Positions 37,222 through 48,349 of a DNA stretch of 64,000 nucleotides are shown here, piece by piece (the stretch's first letter is position 1; every line of letters starts with the position of its first letter). The DNA is taken from positions 5,593,572 through 5,657,571 of the forward strand of contig NC_049987.1 of NCBI RefSeq assembly GCF_000003815.2, written 5' to 3'. The DNA is from Branchiostoma floridae (lineage: Eukaryota; Chordata; Leptocardii; Amphioxiformes; Branchiostomatidae). Under the pieces are notes generated by a model that saw only the letters and a list, made by a program, of their open reading frames with translations, did not search any database and was not told the origin of the DNA. Position numbers and translations under genes: made by a program.

Positions 37222-39262
37222 TTACTTTGAAATGTCTGAGGTACAAGAAAATGAATAGGAGTGGCCAAAGTGCTGGAAGTAAAGCCTGTGATCAACATGG
37301 ACACATGGACAGAAAATGAGAAAACCCAAGTTAATGAAAAGTATAATTAATTTGCCGACGGAAGCTCTTCCTGTCTGGCCACGACTCATCGTGGATTTAC
37401 TTCTAAGAAGCTTGCCGCTGAAAAACTGGGTCAGGCCTGCGATAATTAGTGCACGGAAGCAGTCTGGATCTCAACACTTAAGGTTTTCAAAGTAAACCTT
37501 TAAACCTGAGGACAAGTCAAGATTGAAAGTATTAGATACAAGTTTGGGGTTTTGGGGAAAAATGGAAGGTAAATTAAGAAAATCTGGGTCATGTTTGAAT
37601 CAATCAGTGTGAATTTCACAGAAATCAAAACATTTAAGATTTTGGAGGGTACTTGCTTAATAGAGATTTTATCATAGAACTGCAAACTTTATCAGGAGCA
37701 CAAGTCATGCAAACATTGTAATCTTATCATAAGCAGTTTGGTTTGGACCAACTACACAAAAGAAGCTTCCCAAGTCTGAGTCACCACAGAAAGAATTGGT
37801 GACTGTCCATTTCACAGAAATCTAAATATTTGAGATGTCAAAAGCACTACTCAAGAGTATTCAAATATTAGACAGTTACACTCTATTCAATCAAGACTGC
37901 CTTTTTAGTTTAAAACTTTGTATTTCATTTATAGGGAGAAATAAGACCAGGAAAGCCAGGACGTTTATTCAGGACCTGGTGTAACCAATCAATTATCACC
38001 AAACAGGTGGAGTGGCTAATTAGATTAACTCGGCCATTTAACGATGATTGCTGTAAATTAGCAGGCCTGGGGGGAGGATTTGGTCCCATTTTCTGGCGGC
38101 TTGACACACAAACTGGGAGGATACGAGTTTCTCCGGTACTCATATCCATTTCACAACAACCACAGCTTACACGCAAGGGGTTTTCACACCATTGGGAGGC
38201 CACATTAGCGCATTTCCTTGTTGCTCAGATATTTAAAAAAAACTATTGTATATATTATTGCATAGTCTATGTTGTGCCATGTATGTGTTTTTATGTGTGG
38301 GAGGGCAGCCTTCAGAGGTGCATTTTTCACCTGTTTTGCCCCCCCCCCCCCTTCACTCTGTTATAAATCCAAATAAAGAATAAAGACAAGACTACACTCA
38401 CTCTTTAAAGCTGTGTGACAATTCAAAGTAAAAATTTGGCACGATTAAAACAGAGGACTGGGCGGAAAAGTTACCTTGCCTATATCGACTCCCCAAAGAC
38501 TTGTTCATACACTTTTCTTTTGTTGATCTTCAAGCTCAGTTTTATCTTTTCTTAATCCCAGAACTAAGAAATACCATTGGAGTGGCCTTAGAACCAAATT
38601 GGGTCTTATGTTGTATAAGGAGGTGGATGTTTGTTTCTGTAATCAATGGGGTCCACGGCAAGAACAAAGGCTTTCTTAAAGATGTTTTTACGTACAGGAA
38701 TGAAAAACAAAGCCAGACCACATACCAGTTTAAGGGTTTAAGAACCTTAATCTTATAAAGTGAAGAAGACATTGCTAAAAATGCTGAGTGAAATAAATAG
38801 TCTTTAAGTTCAACTTAGTAAAGGTGAAAAAGTGACAGTCTGTACCTTTATTTTCACTTTTGCTAGAAACATGTTTATTACAACTGCACACTTGAGTAAG
38901 AATACATGATTATACCAATACTTTTATTCTAAAGGTCTGTATCAAATTTTAGGATCATAGTGGATACAATATCTATCTGTGGGTATATCAGCTTTCTGTC
39001 AAAATAAACAGCAGCATCTCACAATAATGCTTTATTTTACAAAGCCTTATATTCATTTGTTAGATCTCATACAAGTACCCATCTACATGCCACTGGGCAC
39101 CCAAAATACAAAAACAAACAGATTTAAGAGAGGCAATGGATAGATGTATTTCTCAATCAGTGTTACAGTGCATACCGGTATAAGCCCTCATTTGGGAGGT
39201 TAAACTCATGAATAAGGGACAAACCAAGATGGGAAATAGAAGTATGCATGTGGGTACAGGTA
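37222..39262. other. Unassigned DNA with two GC-rich islands
   Basis: Islands at about 37335-37460 and 38005-38160 are GC-richer than their flanks, single-copy, and hold ATAATTAG, CTAATTAGATTAA and ATGATTG words typical of homeodomain sites. A C-run at about 38340-38352 and AAATAAAGAATAAAGAC near 38370 may mark a retrotransposon 3' end. No exon recognised. Confidence 0.4.
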
Positions 39263-39840
39263 CGAGGGGAGTTCAATAAGTAATGCCCCTGACCCATTTA
39301 CCATAGGAGGAGATTAATGAAACTTGGCACAGTTATTAGTCTTTCTCTACATAGGAACCACCCAGAGTTATGAATTTCTCCCATCATTTGATGTAGCTCT
39401 GGACACCGTTCTTGTAGGACACCCCAGGTTGGTCCTCCAACAGATGTCTCATCAATAGCAGAAGAGGGACGACCAGGTCTGGAAGCTGTTCCCACAGACT
39501 TCCGGCCATGTTTGAATTCACGATGCCAGCGTTTTACAAGGTCATATGATGAGGCATCATCACCACAAGTTTCTTTCATTTCATCAAAAGTCTCCTTTGG
39601 TGTGCGTCCTTTCAAATACAAAGACCGGATCACTGCGCGACACTCAACTGGCCCATTTCACACCTGGCTCCATTACACACCTGACTCAGTTTAAACACCT
39701 CTAAATCAAAAATCACAGTTAGTTCAGAGCTGTTTTTTGCAACATAACTCATAGAGATATAAATCATTACACATGCAAAATTTCATTTACATCAAACAAC
39801 AGGAAGTGAATCAGGGGCATTACTTATTGAACGCCCCTCG
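39263..39840 (-). mobile_element. Deleted mariner-like transposon
   Basis: 578-bp element. Its ends are CGAGGGGAGTTCAATAAGTA, continuing into ATGCCCCTGA, on the left, and the near-perfect inverse on the right (CGAGGGGCGTTCAATAAGTA when read inward). TA flanks both sides (39261-39262, 39841-39842), as for Tc1/mariner. It keeps the transposase DNA-binding region on the minus strand but is less than half the length of a full mariner (~1.3 kb), so it is an internal-deletion derivative that cannot transpose itself. Confidence 0.92.
39298..39673 (-). pseudogene. Mariner transposase, N-terminal HTH remnant
   Basis: From a likely ATG at 39673-39671 the frame shifts once near 39648 and then reads AVIRSLYLKGRTPKETFDEM, followed by YDLVKRWHREFKHGRKSV and ASRPGRPSSAIDE. 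These are the paired helix-turn-helix motifs and the GRP-containing linker of mariner transposases, which bind the terminal repeats. The catalytic DD34D domain is missing: after the linker the peptide runs into unrelated sequence to a stop at 39298. The remaining open frame is about 111 residues against roughly 345 in an intact protein. Confidence 0.85.
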
Positions 39841-40355
39841 TATGTATACATACAATGTAGTATGTTGTGTTACAACCACACAATAACTAGTGATTTTACA
39901 TACATACATACATACTAAATTGGTTGGTTTTAAAACAACTTTACAGTTTACAGATTGTAAATTAGATACTGTGCCAAAATAAATCAAGCACTAACAAGAC
40001 TGGATAAATTCTCCAGGGATTCAGACATTTCAGATAGCAACCACTTATATCTTGCATGAGCGCCTGAAGATGAGATAAGTCACAGATGAAAGATCATAGT
40101 GACGCTATCTGAAAGATTGGACTCTAGAGAAATTATCCAGTAGCTTAATTTATTTTGTACAACAACCTATTTTGAAAGTTGTTTTGAAAAGCAACCTTGT
40201 AGAATTACACGTAATATGTAATGTACTAGCAGCATGTCTAAGCTTCATTTACGTAACTTAACTGGACAAGTCAGCACACAAGTTTACATTTATGACTTGT
40301 ACATGTAATGACAAGCACATAAATATAGCTTTTCTATGGACAGCTATGAAAGGTT
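39841..40355. other. Unassigned DNA
   Basis: A short TACATA repeat lies at about 39898-39916. Bases 40347-40355 (TGAAAGGTT) are the left target duplication of the next element. Confidence 0.4.
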
Positions 40356-40480
40356 TATTCTCCAAGCAGATGTTATGGTAGTAGCTGCGATTTTTTTCAG
40401 CTGCTACCTGGAGGGATGCAGGTAAAGAAAAAACGTGCTACTATACCGTGACCTCCACCGTAACCTCTGCTTGGAGAATG
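40356..40480. mobile_element. Mutator-like mini-MITE, CTCCAAGCAGA family
   Basis: 125-bp hairpin-like element with ends TATTCTCCAAGCAGATGTTA and, read inward from the right, ATTCTCCAAGCAGAGGTTAC. It is flanked by TGAAAGGTT (40347-40355) and TGACAGGTT (40481-40489), a 9-bp duplication with one mismatch. The same end motif is found at 14596 and 18478. Confidence 0.75.
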
Positions 40481-41797
40481 TGACAGGTTGTCAAAAAGCG
40501 GCAAAACTTTGGTTTACATGTATTGTTTTATCAACTTTTTGTACAGTCACGTATTTCACACAAAAATTAGTTCTTTTTGTTCAAGTTTCTCCTATCTGTA
40601 AACACCTATGGAACACCTGCTGTGACTTAAACCACAAATATTCTACTCTTAATCTTTTTAACACTCTTCTTCAACAGACAAACTCATAAAAAAAAACACA
40701 CCTGGCAGAAGAGACTAATAAATTTTCCTCAAACGTCAAACTCAACAATTGTCAAATGACACCCACGCTCGTAAAGTGACACAAGACAGCGTTCCTGTTC
40801 CATTGTATGAGGAAAGTAAACATTTAATTAAAGTTCATTAGAGCCGTGTCTGGAGTGTTGGGGAGGAAGCGCCTCGGGGGACGGAAAGATCGCTGATTAG
40901 GGGAGAGGTACAGCAAAAGGGGAAATCTTTGCGGGTAGTTTTTGAAATCTTTGCGGGTAGTTCACTCCTCGTAAGGGAGAAAAAGGGGTTTGTGGCTTGA
41001 AATTCACAGTTGAACAAAGAGAAAAGGCAGGCAGGAGACAGAAAATTTGTGATGGTTTTCCTTCATGGTGAAGAGACCAACACGGAAACTGTGAACATAA
41101 ACCCAGTGCTAACCATTTTGCCTTTACAGTACTGCTTGTGGGTAGTGGAAGGAGAGGTTCAGTACTGGTCAGGAATGGGTACGTACATGTATAATGTAGT
41201 TGCAGGTGGAAGGTTCTTAAACTACAGCATAAGGAAAGGAAGGTCACAAAAATCAGAATTTCATTCACTTCACATTCTTAGTGTGCATCTCTTGAAAACA
41301 TACAAAATATTTTTTAAAGAAAAACTCATCCTACCACAAACAAACAAGAAGCCCCCCTTCTAGACAACAAAAAGTCTATCCCTACCTACATGTACCACTG
41401 TCAACATTTTATCAACAATCAAAATCTTAGTTTAGCGGCATACTTTGTACAACTTTGTTATGGCTGACGTAGAACGATGCAGACACTTTAGGAGTTTCCT
41501 AAGTTTTTGCTGAATATACTAAATCAAGACACATACATAGTATTTCAGCATAACTTCATTTTATACAAGACTTAAATAAGTATTTTGTATTGTCCAGTTG
41601 ATCATTCAGACTAAGAAGAAAGTCCCTGTCTCAAATTGTATCATGTTATGCAATGTTAACACTGATGGCATTTTATAGAAAGCAATGACTTTGTGACACA
41701 TTTTCTATAGACCAACATTTTTATGTATAAAGTTGACAAAACTGTCAAGATCTTGGATCATGCACTATAACTTGAAGAAAATGGGTACAGTATAGAC
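40481..41797. other. Unassigned DNA with a GC-rich island
   Basis: The single-copy part at about 40735-40935 has TTTAATTAAAGTTCATTA and CGCTGATTAGGGG words and stands out in base composition. CTTTGCGGGTAGTT is duplicated at 40926 and 40950. No exon was identified in the overlapping plus and minus frames at 41.0-41.4 kb. Confidence 0.35.
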
Positions 41798-42459
41798 GGT
41801 CAGCCTTTTTACCGGAAAACAGAGGAAAACACAGTTAAACACCGGAAAACACATGAAGGAGTGTATAATCTACTGAAATACAGTATGTTTTGATGAGTAA
41901 ACATGACAGGTCGCTATGTTTTGCCACAGAATAATCTACATATGGCCCTGGAATGAAGAAATCGTCAGAAAATGCATGAGACGACGGGGCCGGACCACCG
42001 CCACCCGGCGGCCATGTTTGTTTTCATTGCAGAATACATGTTTGTTTAGCGGGGTCTGATACTTTCACAACAAGACAGCTGATACCTACCGAACTTCAGT
42101 GCAAACATCTGTTATATATTGGCATAGATATAATATATATATGAATCTACTCGGATTGTGATAAGAATCTGTTTTCTGTATTTCTTAATAAAGCTTGCTT
42201 GTTCTAGCCGTTAACGTTACATAATTTTGCACAATCAGCACGTCCAGTCCGCCGGGTGGCGGCGGTGGTCCGGCCCGTAGTCTCATGCATTTTCTGACGA
42301 TTTCTTCATTCCAGGGCCATATGTAGATTATTCTGTGGCAAAACATAGCGACCTGTCATGTTTACTCATCAAAACATACTGTATTTCAGTAGATTATACA
42401 CTGTGTTTTTCGGTGTTTAACTGTGTTTTCCTCTGTTTTCCGGTAAAAAGGCTGACCCC
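41798..42459. mobile_element. Mutator-like element with ~213-bp inverted repeats
   Basis: 662-bp element. The left arm (41798-42011) and right arm (42249-42459) are inverted and nearly identical; the outer ends read GGTCAGCCTTTTTACCGG inward from both sides, the right one with two extra G. A perfect 9-bp duplication, AGTATAGAC, flanks it (41789-41797, 42460-42468). Long TIRs plus 9-bp duplication indicate the Mutator superfamily. The 237-bp core has no transposase but includes AATAAA within TTCTTAATAAAGCTTGC. The inner arms end in a GC-rich CCGCCGGGTGGCGGCGG block. Confidence 0.9.
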
Positions 42460-43106
42460 AGTATAGACAGTGGTTACTGTAGACAGGATTCTTAATGCCA
42501 GCAAGAAGAATCTATGGGACCACAAAATTGGTCACTCTGTCTGATGTACATGTACTTTGTATATGTATCATGATATGGGCAAATTGGGACCTCCTCTTAC
42601 ATGATTATTACAACACTGAGTATGTTTAAGTCTTAGACTATATGCTCAAGACTTAGGTAAGGCTTGAGAGATATTGTAATCAGTATACATACCTATTGAA
42701 GGAAGGATATCAGATATAAAAATGAATTACACTCCTTCATTTATCGATATATATGTCATGTAGAAATACGGTTGCAGAAATGCACGAAATGATCCCACTC
42801 AAATACATAGTGGCATATAGAAATCTAGCATTCAATTTACACAAAACAAACTTTCTACATTTTGTAGAGCGCCAATCTTTGCTCCATCAAAAAACACTCA
42901 ATCTGACATTCTGAATAACCTACATGATACTACATTTTCCTGGATCCAGTGACTGACTGAGTGGCCTTATACTTGGTAAACTGTAAGGCTGGTGGTGTCA
43001 TCAAGATTGTGTCTTTTTGTGATGGAACAATTAGTTTTATAAAAGCTATCTACAATGTCTATATAACAGCCAACACAAGAAAACTTGTGCAAATTCTCCT
43101 ACATTT
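42460..43106. other. Downstream flank of HTATSF1 (3' UTR side)
   Basis: For the minus-strand gene this is the region after the stop codon and should hold its 3' UTR. No AATAAA on the minus strand was noticed within the first few hundred bases, so the poly(A) site is not placed. A plus-strand frame covering 42961-43389 is the shadow of the terminal exon. Confidence 0.4.
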
Positions 43107-43294
43107 TCATCCCTCCGTCTTTCCTCCATCTGATGTTGACTCTCCTGCTGTGCTGCTGCTGGCCTTCTCTGTTCTACTTTGTTGTTCCGTGGCATCATCT
43201 TTTTTGGCATCCCCTTTCCTAATGTCTGCCCCCAGGTCCAGAAACTCCTCCCATTTCTCAGCCTCTCTTCTCTCTCTCTGTCAGTTTCCTCGAT
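43107..43294 (-). CDS. HTATSF1: HTATSF1-like terminal coding exon (frameshifted)
   Basis: Last coding exon of a Tat-SF1 orthologue, a splicing factor that works with the U2 snRNP. The acceptor is CCCATCTCAG before ATCGAGGAA at 43294. The frame reads IEETDREREERLR, matching the segment that follows the second RRM in vertebrate HTATSF1 (known from the family). At the AAA run, 43256-43254, the frame must gain one base; the continuing frame then reads WEEFLDLGADIRKGDAKKDD, where WEEFL aligns with the conserved WEAFL, and ends at TGA 43109-43107. The uncorrected frame runs on into non-conserved sequence. The tail is about 48 residues after the shift and lacks the very long acidic C-terminus of vertebrate proteins. 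The indel may be an assembly error in a homopolymer, an allele, or decay. Confidence 0.82.
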
Positions 43295-43358
43295 CTGAGA
43301 TGGGTAGGGGGGCACAAGGCCAGAGTCATCTCTTGTTCTATACATGTACATGTACATG

Positions 43359-43593
43359 TAACGCTAGTTCACCTTTATCCGAAGGGTAACCTATATCCGC
43401 TGTTTTCAAAACCGGGTATTTATGTATATCAAGTCGATGGAAGGTAGTCTCAAATTGCAACATTTTAGGTATCTTTTTTTTACATATTGAAATTATTAAA
43501 ACTAACGTCTGTACTTCGACTTTATATCCCGAAATATCCTGTTTTAAAACAACGGATATAGGTTACCCAACGGATAAAGGAGAATCAGTGTTA
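43359..43593. mobile_element. Fully palindromic MITE, copy 2 (intronic)
   Basis: About 235-bp copy of the palindromic family at 32311-32533. It has TAACGCTAGTTCACC, then GGGTAACCTATATCCG, on the left, and CGGATATAGGTTACCC, then GGAGAATCAGTGTTA, on the right. It lies in the last HTATSF1 intron (43295-43972), so it would be transcribed as a hairpin in the pre-mRNA. Confidence 0.78.
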
Positions 43594-43972
43594 CATGTGC
43601 TTTTCCATTGTATTCAGGATTCATACCATAGTTTGCAGACTTACTAGTTGTCATTTTGTTATGGTAATGGTTAGACTGGCTTTTGGAATTGCTATAGTTA
43701 GGACAGATAGATCATAATATTTCAAGTCTTTGTCTTGTTTATAAATGCATTGCCGATGGAGGTTTAAACCTTGGTTTGTATACAATAAATGTTTCCTACA
43801 ATTGTTATGTTGTTTGAAAGCCTTTTTGGACAGGTTTGAAAGCAAAACCATATCAAGTCTGGTGAGTCCAATCTCAGATTTTTAGTGAAAGAGACAAAAT
43901 TCTAATCATTCCATCTTTACTTCTTGCCAAGCAGCTATCATTGACTCATGACCCATGCCCTCTGACCCTCAC

Positions 43973-44110
43973 CTGATAGTCCGTGACCCCATCCCATAAG
44001 GCCACATTGAGCTGACGACCTCCGAACCACCTCCCGTTGAGCGCGGCCACAGCAGCGTCCGCCATTTCAGCTTCCTTGTACGCCACTGAGGCTACGCCGT
44101 CTGGATGCCT
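43973..44110 (-). CDS. HTATSF1: HTATSF1-like exon, second half of UHM/RRM2
   Basis: 138-nt exon, 46 codons, phase 0 at both ends. The acceptor is CCCTCACAG before AGG at 44110 and the donor CAG then GTGAGG at 43973-43971. It reads RHPDGVASVAYKEAEMADAA, then VAALNGRWFGGRQLNVALWD and GVTDYQ. In the family this is the back half of the second RRM, a U2AF-homology motif: R-W-F is the R-x-F signature that grips tryptophan-containing ligand motifs, notably in SF3B1 of the U2 snRNP. RHPDGVASV, GRWFGGRQ and TDYQ agree with human HTATSF1 as I recall it. The exon looks intact and under protein constraint. Confidence 0.95.
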
Positions 44111-44584
44111 CTGTGAGGGGAGACCAACGGAGTTTAGTAATGGCTACAAATCCACACCGAAAGAACCACATTGTTTACAGAAATCACAATTATATCTTTC
44201 CCATATTTATGGCAAAACTGCATGGTATAATATTCCTAGTACCAATGTTCATCTTACACATTTCAGGGTATCATTATGAGGAAATCACATATCCTATATA
44301 GTTAGTCCTCAAATACAGGACACTGCTTCTACTTGTACATCCTCAAAAAATACACAAACAAAAAGTGTGGCAATTAAAACTATTGCCATGGCGCCGGTTT
44401 TATTGTTTATAAGTTTTAATGTTTGTTGTTGTAGGTGTGTGTTGTATTTGTGTTCTATCCTTTCGCCTGGCTGTATGTATGAAGATGATCATCTCCTCTA
44501 CCTAAATAACAATGTGTTAAAACAAGGAGGTTGAAAAGGGCCTTTTACATATGGCATATTTTTGAGCATTTTAACATGAAATGC

Positions 44585-44735
44585 AGTGTATTTATAAACT
44601 GTCCTCATTAATTATGCAAAATAGCCACTGATTTGCATGATTAGCATTTACATTTATTCAATTATGTTAGGCATCTCTGAAGCTATCTACATTCTAAATA
44701 TCATGATGATCCGTCAACCCATTCCCGAGTTATTC
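44585..44735 (-). repeat. Intronic piece of the 12-13 kb modular repeat
   Basis: On the minus strand it shows GAGTTATTCTCC-complement words, GGGTTGACGGATC and TTTTGCATAATTAATGAGG, the same order as in the module at 12.4-12.8 kb. It lies in the intron between the two UHM exons of HTATSF1 (44111-44894). Confidence 0.6.
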
Positions 44736-44894
44736 TCCTCTAAAGGGATGATGCAACTACGCAGGCGTGGAAAAATTCCTGACATGCCTGCAGGATTTGG
44801 GGAATTCTTGTCAAACGGTCGCACACTATACTATTAGGCTAGCCCCTGAGGCGTCACCAAAAAGAAGTAAAAGGGACAAAAATGATCTACTCAC

Positions 44895-44984
44895 ATCAAA
44901 GATGAGAACCTTCTTGACGATGCCAAACTTCTCACACTCGCTCCTCAAGTCATCGCTGATCTCGTTCAGTTCCAGAGGGTCCTC
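44895..44984 (-). CDS. HTATSF1: HTATSF1-like exon, first half of UHM/RRM2
   Basis: 90-nt exon, 30 codons, phase 0 at both ends. The acceptor is TGTTTTTAG before GAG at 44984 and the donor GAT then GTGAGT at 44895-44893. It reads EDPLELNEISDDLRSECEKF, then GIVKKVLIFD, agreeing with the human segment around DDPLVLNEIREDLRVEC. This is the start of the second RRM after its first strand: helix 1 and strand 2, containing RNP-like KVLIFD. It joins in frame to the exon at 44110. The preceding exon, which should end in a peptide like MDFE, was not found up to 64000. Protein product: nuclear splicing factor; also known as a transcription elongation cofactor in vertebrates. Confidence 0.94.
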
Positions 44985-46629
44985 CTAAAAACACAACAAC
45001 TCAGGAGTCAATAAAACAAGTCACGTCGATGTAGGTTAGACATCCAGGTAATAAGCAAAAGCAGATTTGATTCTGGAATAAAACATGTCATTGTGCCAAA
45101 GAACTGGTAGATCTAGAGCAAGTGGGGAAGGTTTTCACTGCTGTAAATCTAAATATCACTATACTTTGAACAACACACAAGTTCCATTTAATACATACAT
45201 GTATGTCAGGGTATAGAGACTGCAATCTGGCTTTATTTATGATTGCACTGGTAGAGTATCTGACTTGTATATCTATTGACAGATCATGATCAGGATGTTA
45301 TGAATGAGGATGGTGGGTACACAACGTATGCTAAGAGTTTCAAGTCAATCTGACACGAATTGAAGCTGAAAGCTTCAGAATCAGTCTTTTACGGTAATTA
45401 CATAATTGTATTCTGAAATCTCCACACCGACATACACAACTAAGTATATAGGGGTTTCAAAGTTTTCAAAGATTACATTTATTACTTCGTTGAGCATCTT
45501 TTGCGAACACTGTACCACCACATTCCTACCAGAATCAAAGGTCAGAGGTCATGTTTATACAAATCCATTGACCTTAGTTTACCTGACTGTCCTTTTCACC
45601 TCTACTTGCTCAAGGTCATGAGAAAAGGAAACTGTTCATAAAGCAGACATGTACAGCTTTGTGTCATCAGTATTATGAGCCAACACTCGTGCTGAATACA
45701 CCAGGGGAACACAGCAAACACAGCTTTGTGTGTTTGTTTGGGAGTGGGACTGACTACGAAACTTTATCCCATGTTCACTGCATCCAGTTTTGTGTCTGGT
45801 TCTTTTGTGGAAAGTAAGGAGGAATCTGAGGTCGAGTCACTCTGCAGTATATACAACATGTTCATCCTCTTTGAAAGCTCTCATTTGCTACTACAGGTGT
45901 GGGAGACAAAAGATAATGAAGACACTTATTAGACTTAGAGCTGATCGATGACATAGAGTGACACTTATTTGACTTAGAGCTGGTCTGCTTGTTTTTGTTA
46001 AGTCTTAGTAAGAGAAAAATGACATTTTCTGTTTTTGTTGTCAAGAACAAGAACTTTCCATTGTTGGCATATATATGTATAATGCATGAAATTCTGCTTA
46101 TAGATCATGCAAGGAGACCATTTTCGTTTCATGCTTAATGATCAAATTGAATGTATGACCCAACATGAAAAGTCAAGATTCTTCTTTCAAACTTAACCTA
46201 TAAATACTCACTACTACTGTAACAGTACTACAGTATAAATACACAATACTACAGCACCTGCTTTTTCATCTTTACAATACCTAACTCTCAATCTTATATC
46301 TTAATTGTAGTCATTTGATATATAGTGGTGTTCTTGAGTAGTTTAAAAGACAGAAAAAGACATCTCCTAGATAAAAGAGTTTCCCGGGTGGCGTCTTGCC
46401 GCCCTTTGTGCTGTAATCTCCCATTATCTCCTGCCTTGCGGCCGATAAACGACCCCAGGTCGTCGGGTGCGGCCAGGCGACCCGCTAAGCCCTGTCTGAG
46501 CCCTGATTGACTGCAGCTTGGGCTGTAAGAACTGTGAAAACTTTCCAGCACTTTTAGTTGGGAAACACTGGGATTACACATTCTCTTATACTAATAGTAA
46601 TAGCAATCAAACATGTACAAGTTACATTA
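44985..46629. other. Upstream intron DNA of HTATSF1, unassigned
   Basis: By position this should be intron of the minus-strand gene. No further exon of the family (first RRM or the basic linker) was recognised. A GC-rich single-copy island lies at about 46375-46515. Confidence 0.45.
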
Positions 46630-46864
46630 GGCCACACCAATTTAATTTCTTGGTTCACGGATTTTTTCATAAAAAATATGGAGCGAGAGGGCGAAATAAA
46701 AATAAAAATTGTAAAATGGTCGGGGTAAAGGTAACGGCTAATCCAAAACATAAAGAAAAAAGTTTTCAGCTTGAAAAAAGTACAAAAACACTATTTTTGT
46801 ACCGTAAACAGCACCTGTACCCACACTTTAGGAGCCTATAATATAAAGGCCAATTTGCTACACC
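46630..46864 (+). mobile_element. Harbinger-like MITE, family B, copy 4 (cut by gap)
   Basis: Starts GGCCACACCAATTTAATTTC after TTA (46627-46629) and follows the other family B copies for 235 bp until the assembly gap; the right end is not visible. Confidence 0.85.
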
Positions 46865-47034
46865 NNNNNNNNNNNNNNNNNNNNNNNNNNNNNNNNNNNN
46901 NNNNNNNNNNNNNNNNNNNNNNNNNNNNNNNNNNNNNNNNNNNNNNNNNNNNNNNNNNNNNNNNNNNNNNNNNNNNNNNNNNNNNNNNNNNNNNNNNNNN
47001 NNNNNNNNNNNNNNNNNNNNNNNNNNNNNNNNNN
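46865..47034. other. Assembly gap (170 N)
   Basis: Undetermined bases that hide the right end of the preceding MITE. Confidence 1.
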
Positions 47035-47070
47035 GTACATTCTGTCTGTTACATTTCTGGTTGTTAAATG

Positions 47071-47394
47071 CAGGGAGAAACAAGTCCACTAGCCCTATTG
47101 TCCAGGGCAAGTGAAAGTGCTGTTTGGGCAAGTGCATGTCCTACCCCACTTGTCCGATCGGGCAAGTAAGATTTTTCCATTGATTTTAGTGCAATTTTGA
47201 TATACTTGTTACTTTTTACAGTCATGACATCAAGCAATTGTCTACAGAGAATTCCATTGCTGGAAGTGAAAATGCATATACTAGTAACAGTGACATTTGA
47301 ATTTGGGGCAAGTGAAAAATTGGTTCCGGCAAGTACATTTTTTATGTGCTTGCCCGATAGGACAAGTGGATTTTAGCAAACTTGTTCAACCCTG
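47071..47394 (-). mobile_element. CAGGG...CCCTG element, copy 3 (inverted)
   Basis: 324-bp copy in minus orientation beginning CAGGGAGAAACAAGTCCACT and ending TTGTTCAACCCTG. The flanking pentamers (AAATG and AATCC) do not match, unlike in the other four copies, so this copy may have rearranged or lost a duplication. Confidence 0.82.
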
Positions 47395-47817
47395 AATCCC
47401 CCAAAATGTTTTTCTCCAGGGCAGTTTTGACTGAAGTTTGGGAATAAACCTGGAATGAGATAATATCTCTTGCCATATAAAGTGATTTCACTTCAAGTTC
47501 ATGACAGTACAATGTGTGTATAAGATGACATTTTGGTGATTTTGTGATGACGATGTGATTATGTAATACCAGGCTACAACTAAACTTCTACTTGTGACAA
47601 GGCTTGTCTGAAGTTAGCATGGATGGCAACCTCACCTAATCTCCAAGTACATATTGGGGAAGACTAAATTGTAGGTACGTGGTAATACATGGTAATACAT
47701 GCCCATTTCTGTGTCAAACTGCCCCACCACCATCTGCTTGGAAATTACACTTCAGGTTCAAGTTCGCAAAGAAATCATCTGGTTTTGATGACCATGTCCT
47801 TATGTGTGTCAGCCAGC
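47395..47817. other. Unassigned DNA
   Basis: Contains a short repeat GGTAATACATGGTAATACAT at about 47680-47700. No exon recognised. Ends at the left border of the foldback structure. Confidence 0.4.
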
Positions 47818-48349
47818 TTTATGTTGGACGCCCGTTTGAGGCACTTGACATGGTCGCGTAAAAAAAAGATTAAAAAATCCCGGTGGCCCAAATCAGGCTG
47901 TCAAAGGTGCCCACGTAATCCCCACGAGTTGTTCTATCGCCTACAGTACTCGTGTTGATTCAAATATTATTTCGGGATGAGATTTGAAGAGTCAAAGTTA
48001 GCCTTCAAACTGGCTCTTTATGCTTGTTTTCGGCCTCGATTTCGCACTGCATGGGGGTTTCCGTGTAACCGATTACGATCATATACTTCCGGGTCGTACG
48101 AGTGAGGTCATTGAACGCGGGTCACCAGGTCTCTTGACGGTCTCAGTCTGCGCTAGGTTCGGTAGAGGAGGATTCAAGTCAGGCTTACGCATATTGTTAA
48201 ATTAGGTTTGTTAAGGGACTCTTGGCGAAAGTATGTTTGAACTTGCAGAACGTTTTTTTAAGTTTGTGTTTGTTCGTATCGTCTCGGCCCACGTTGCGAA
48301 TCTGCAACGGTTGTAAGGTCCCTTCCGAACGAACTAACTGGCATTCTCG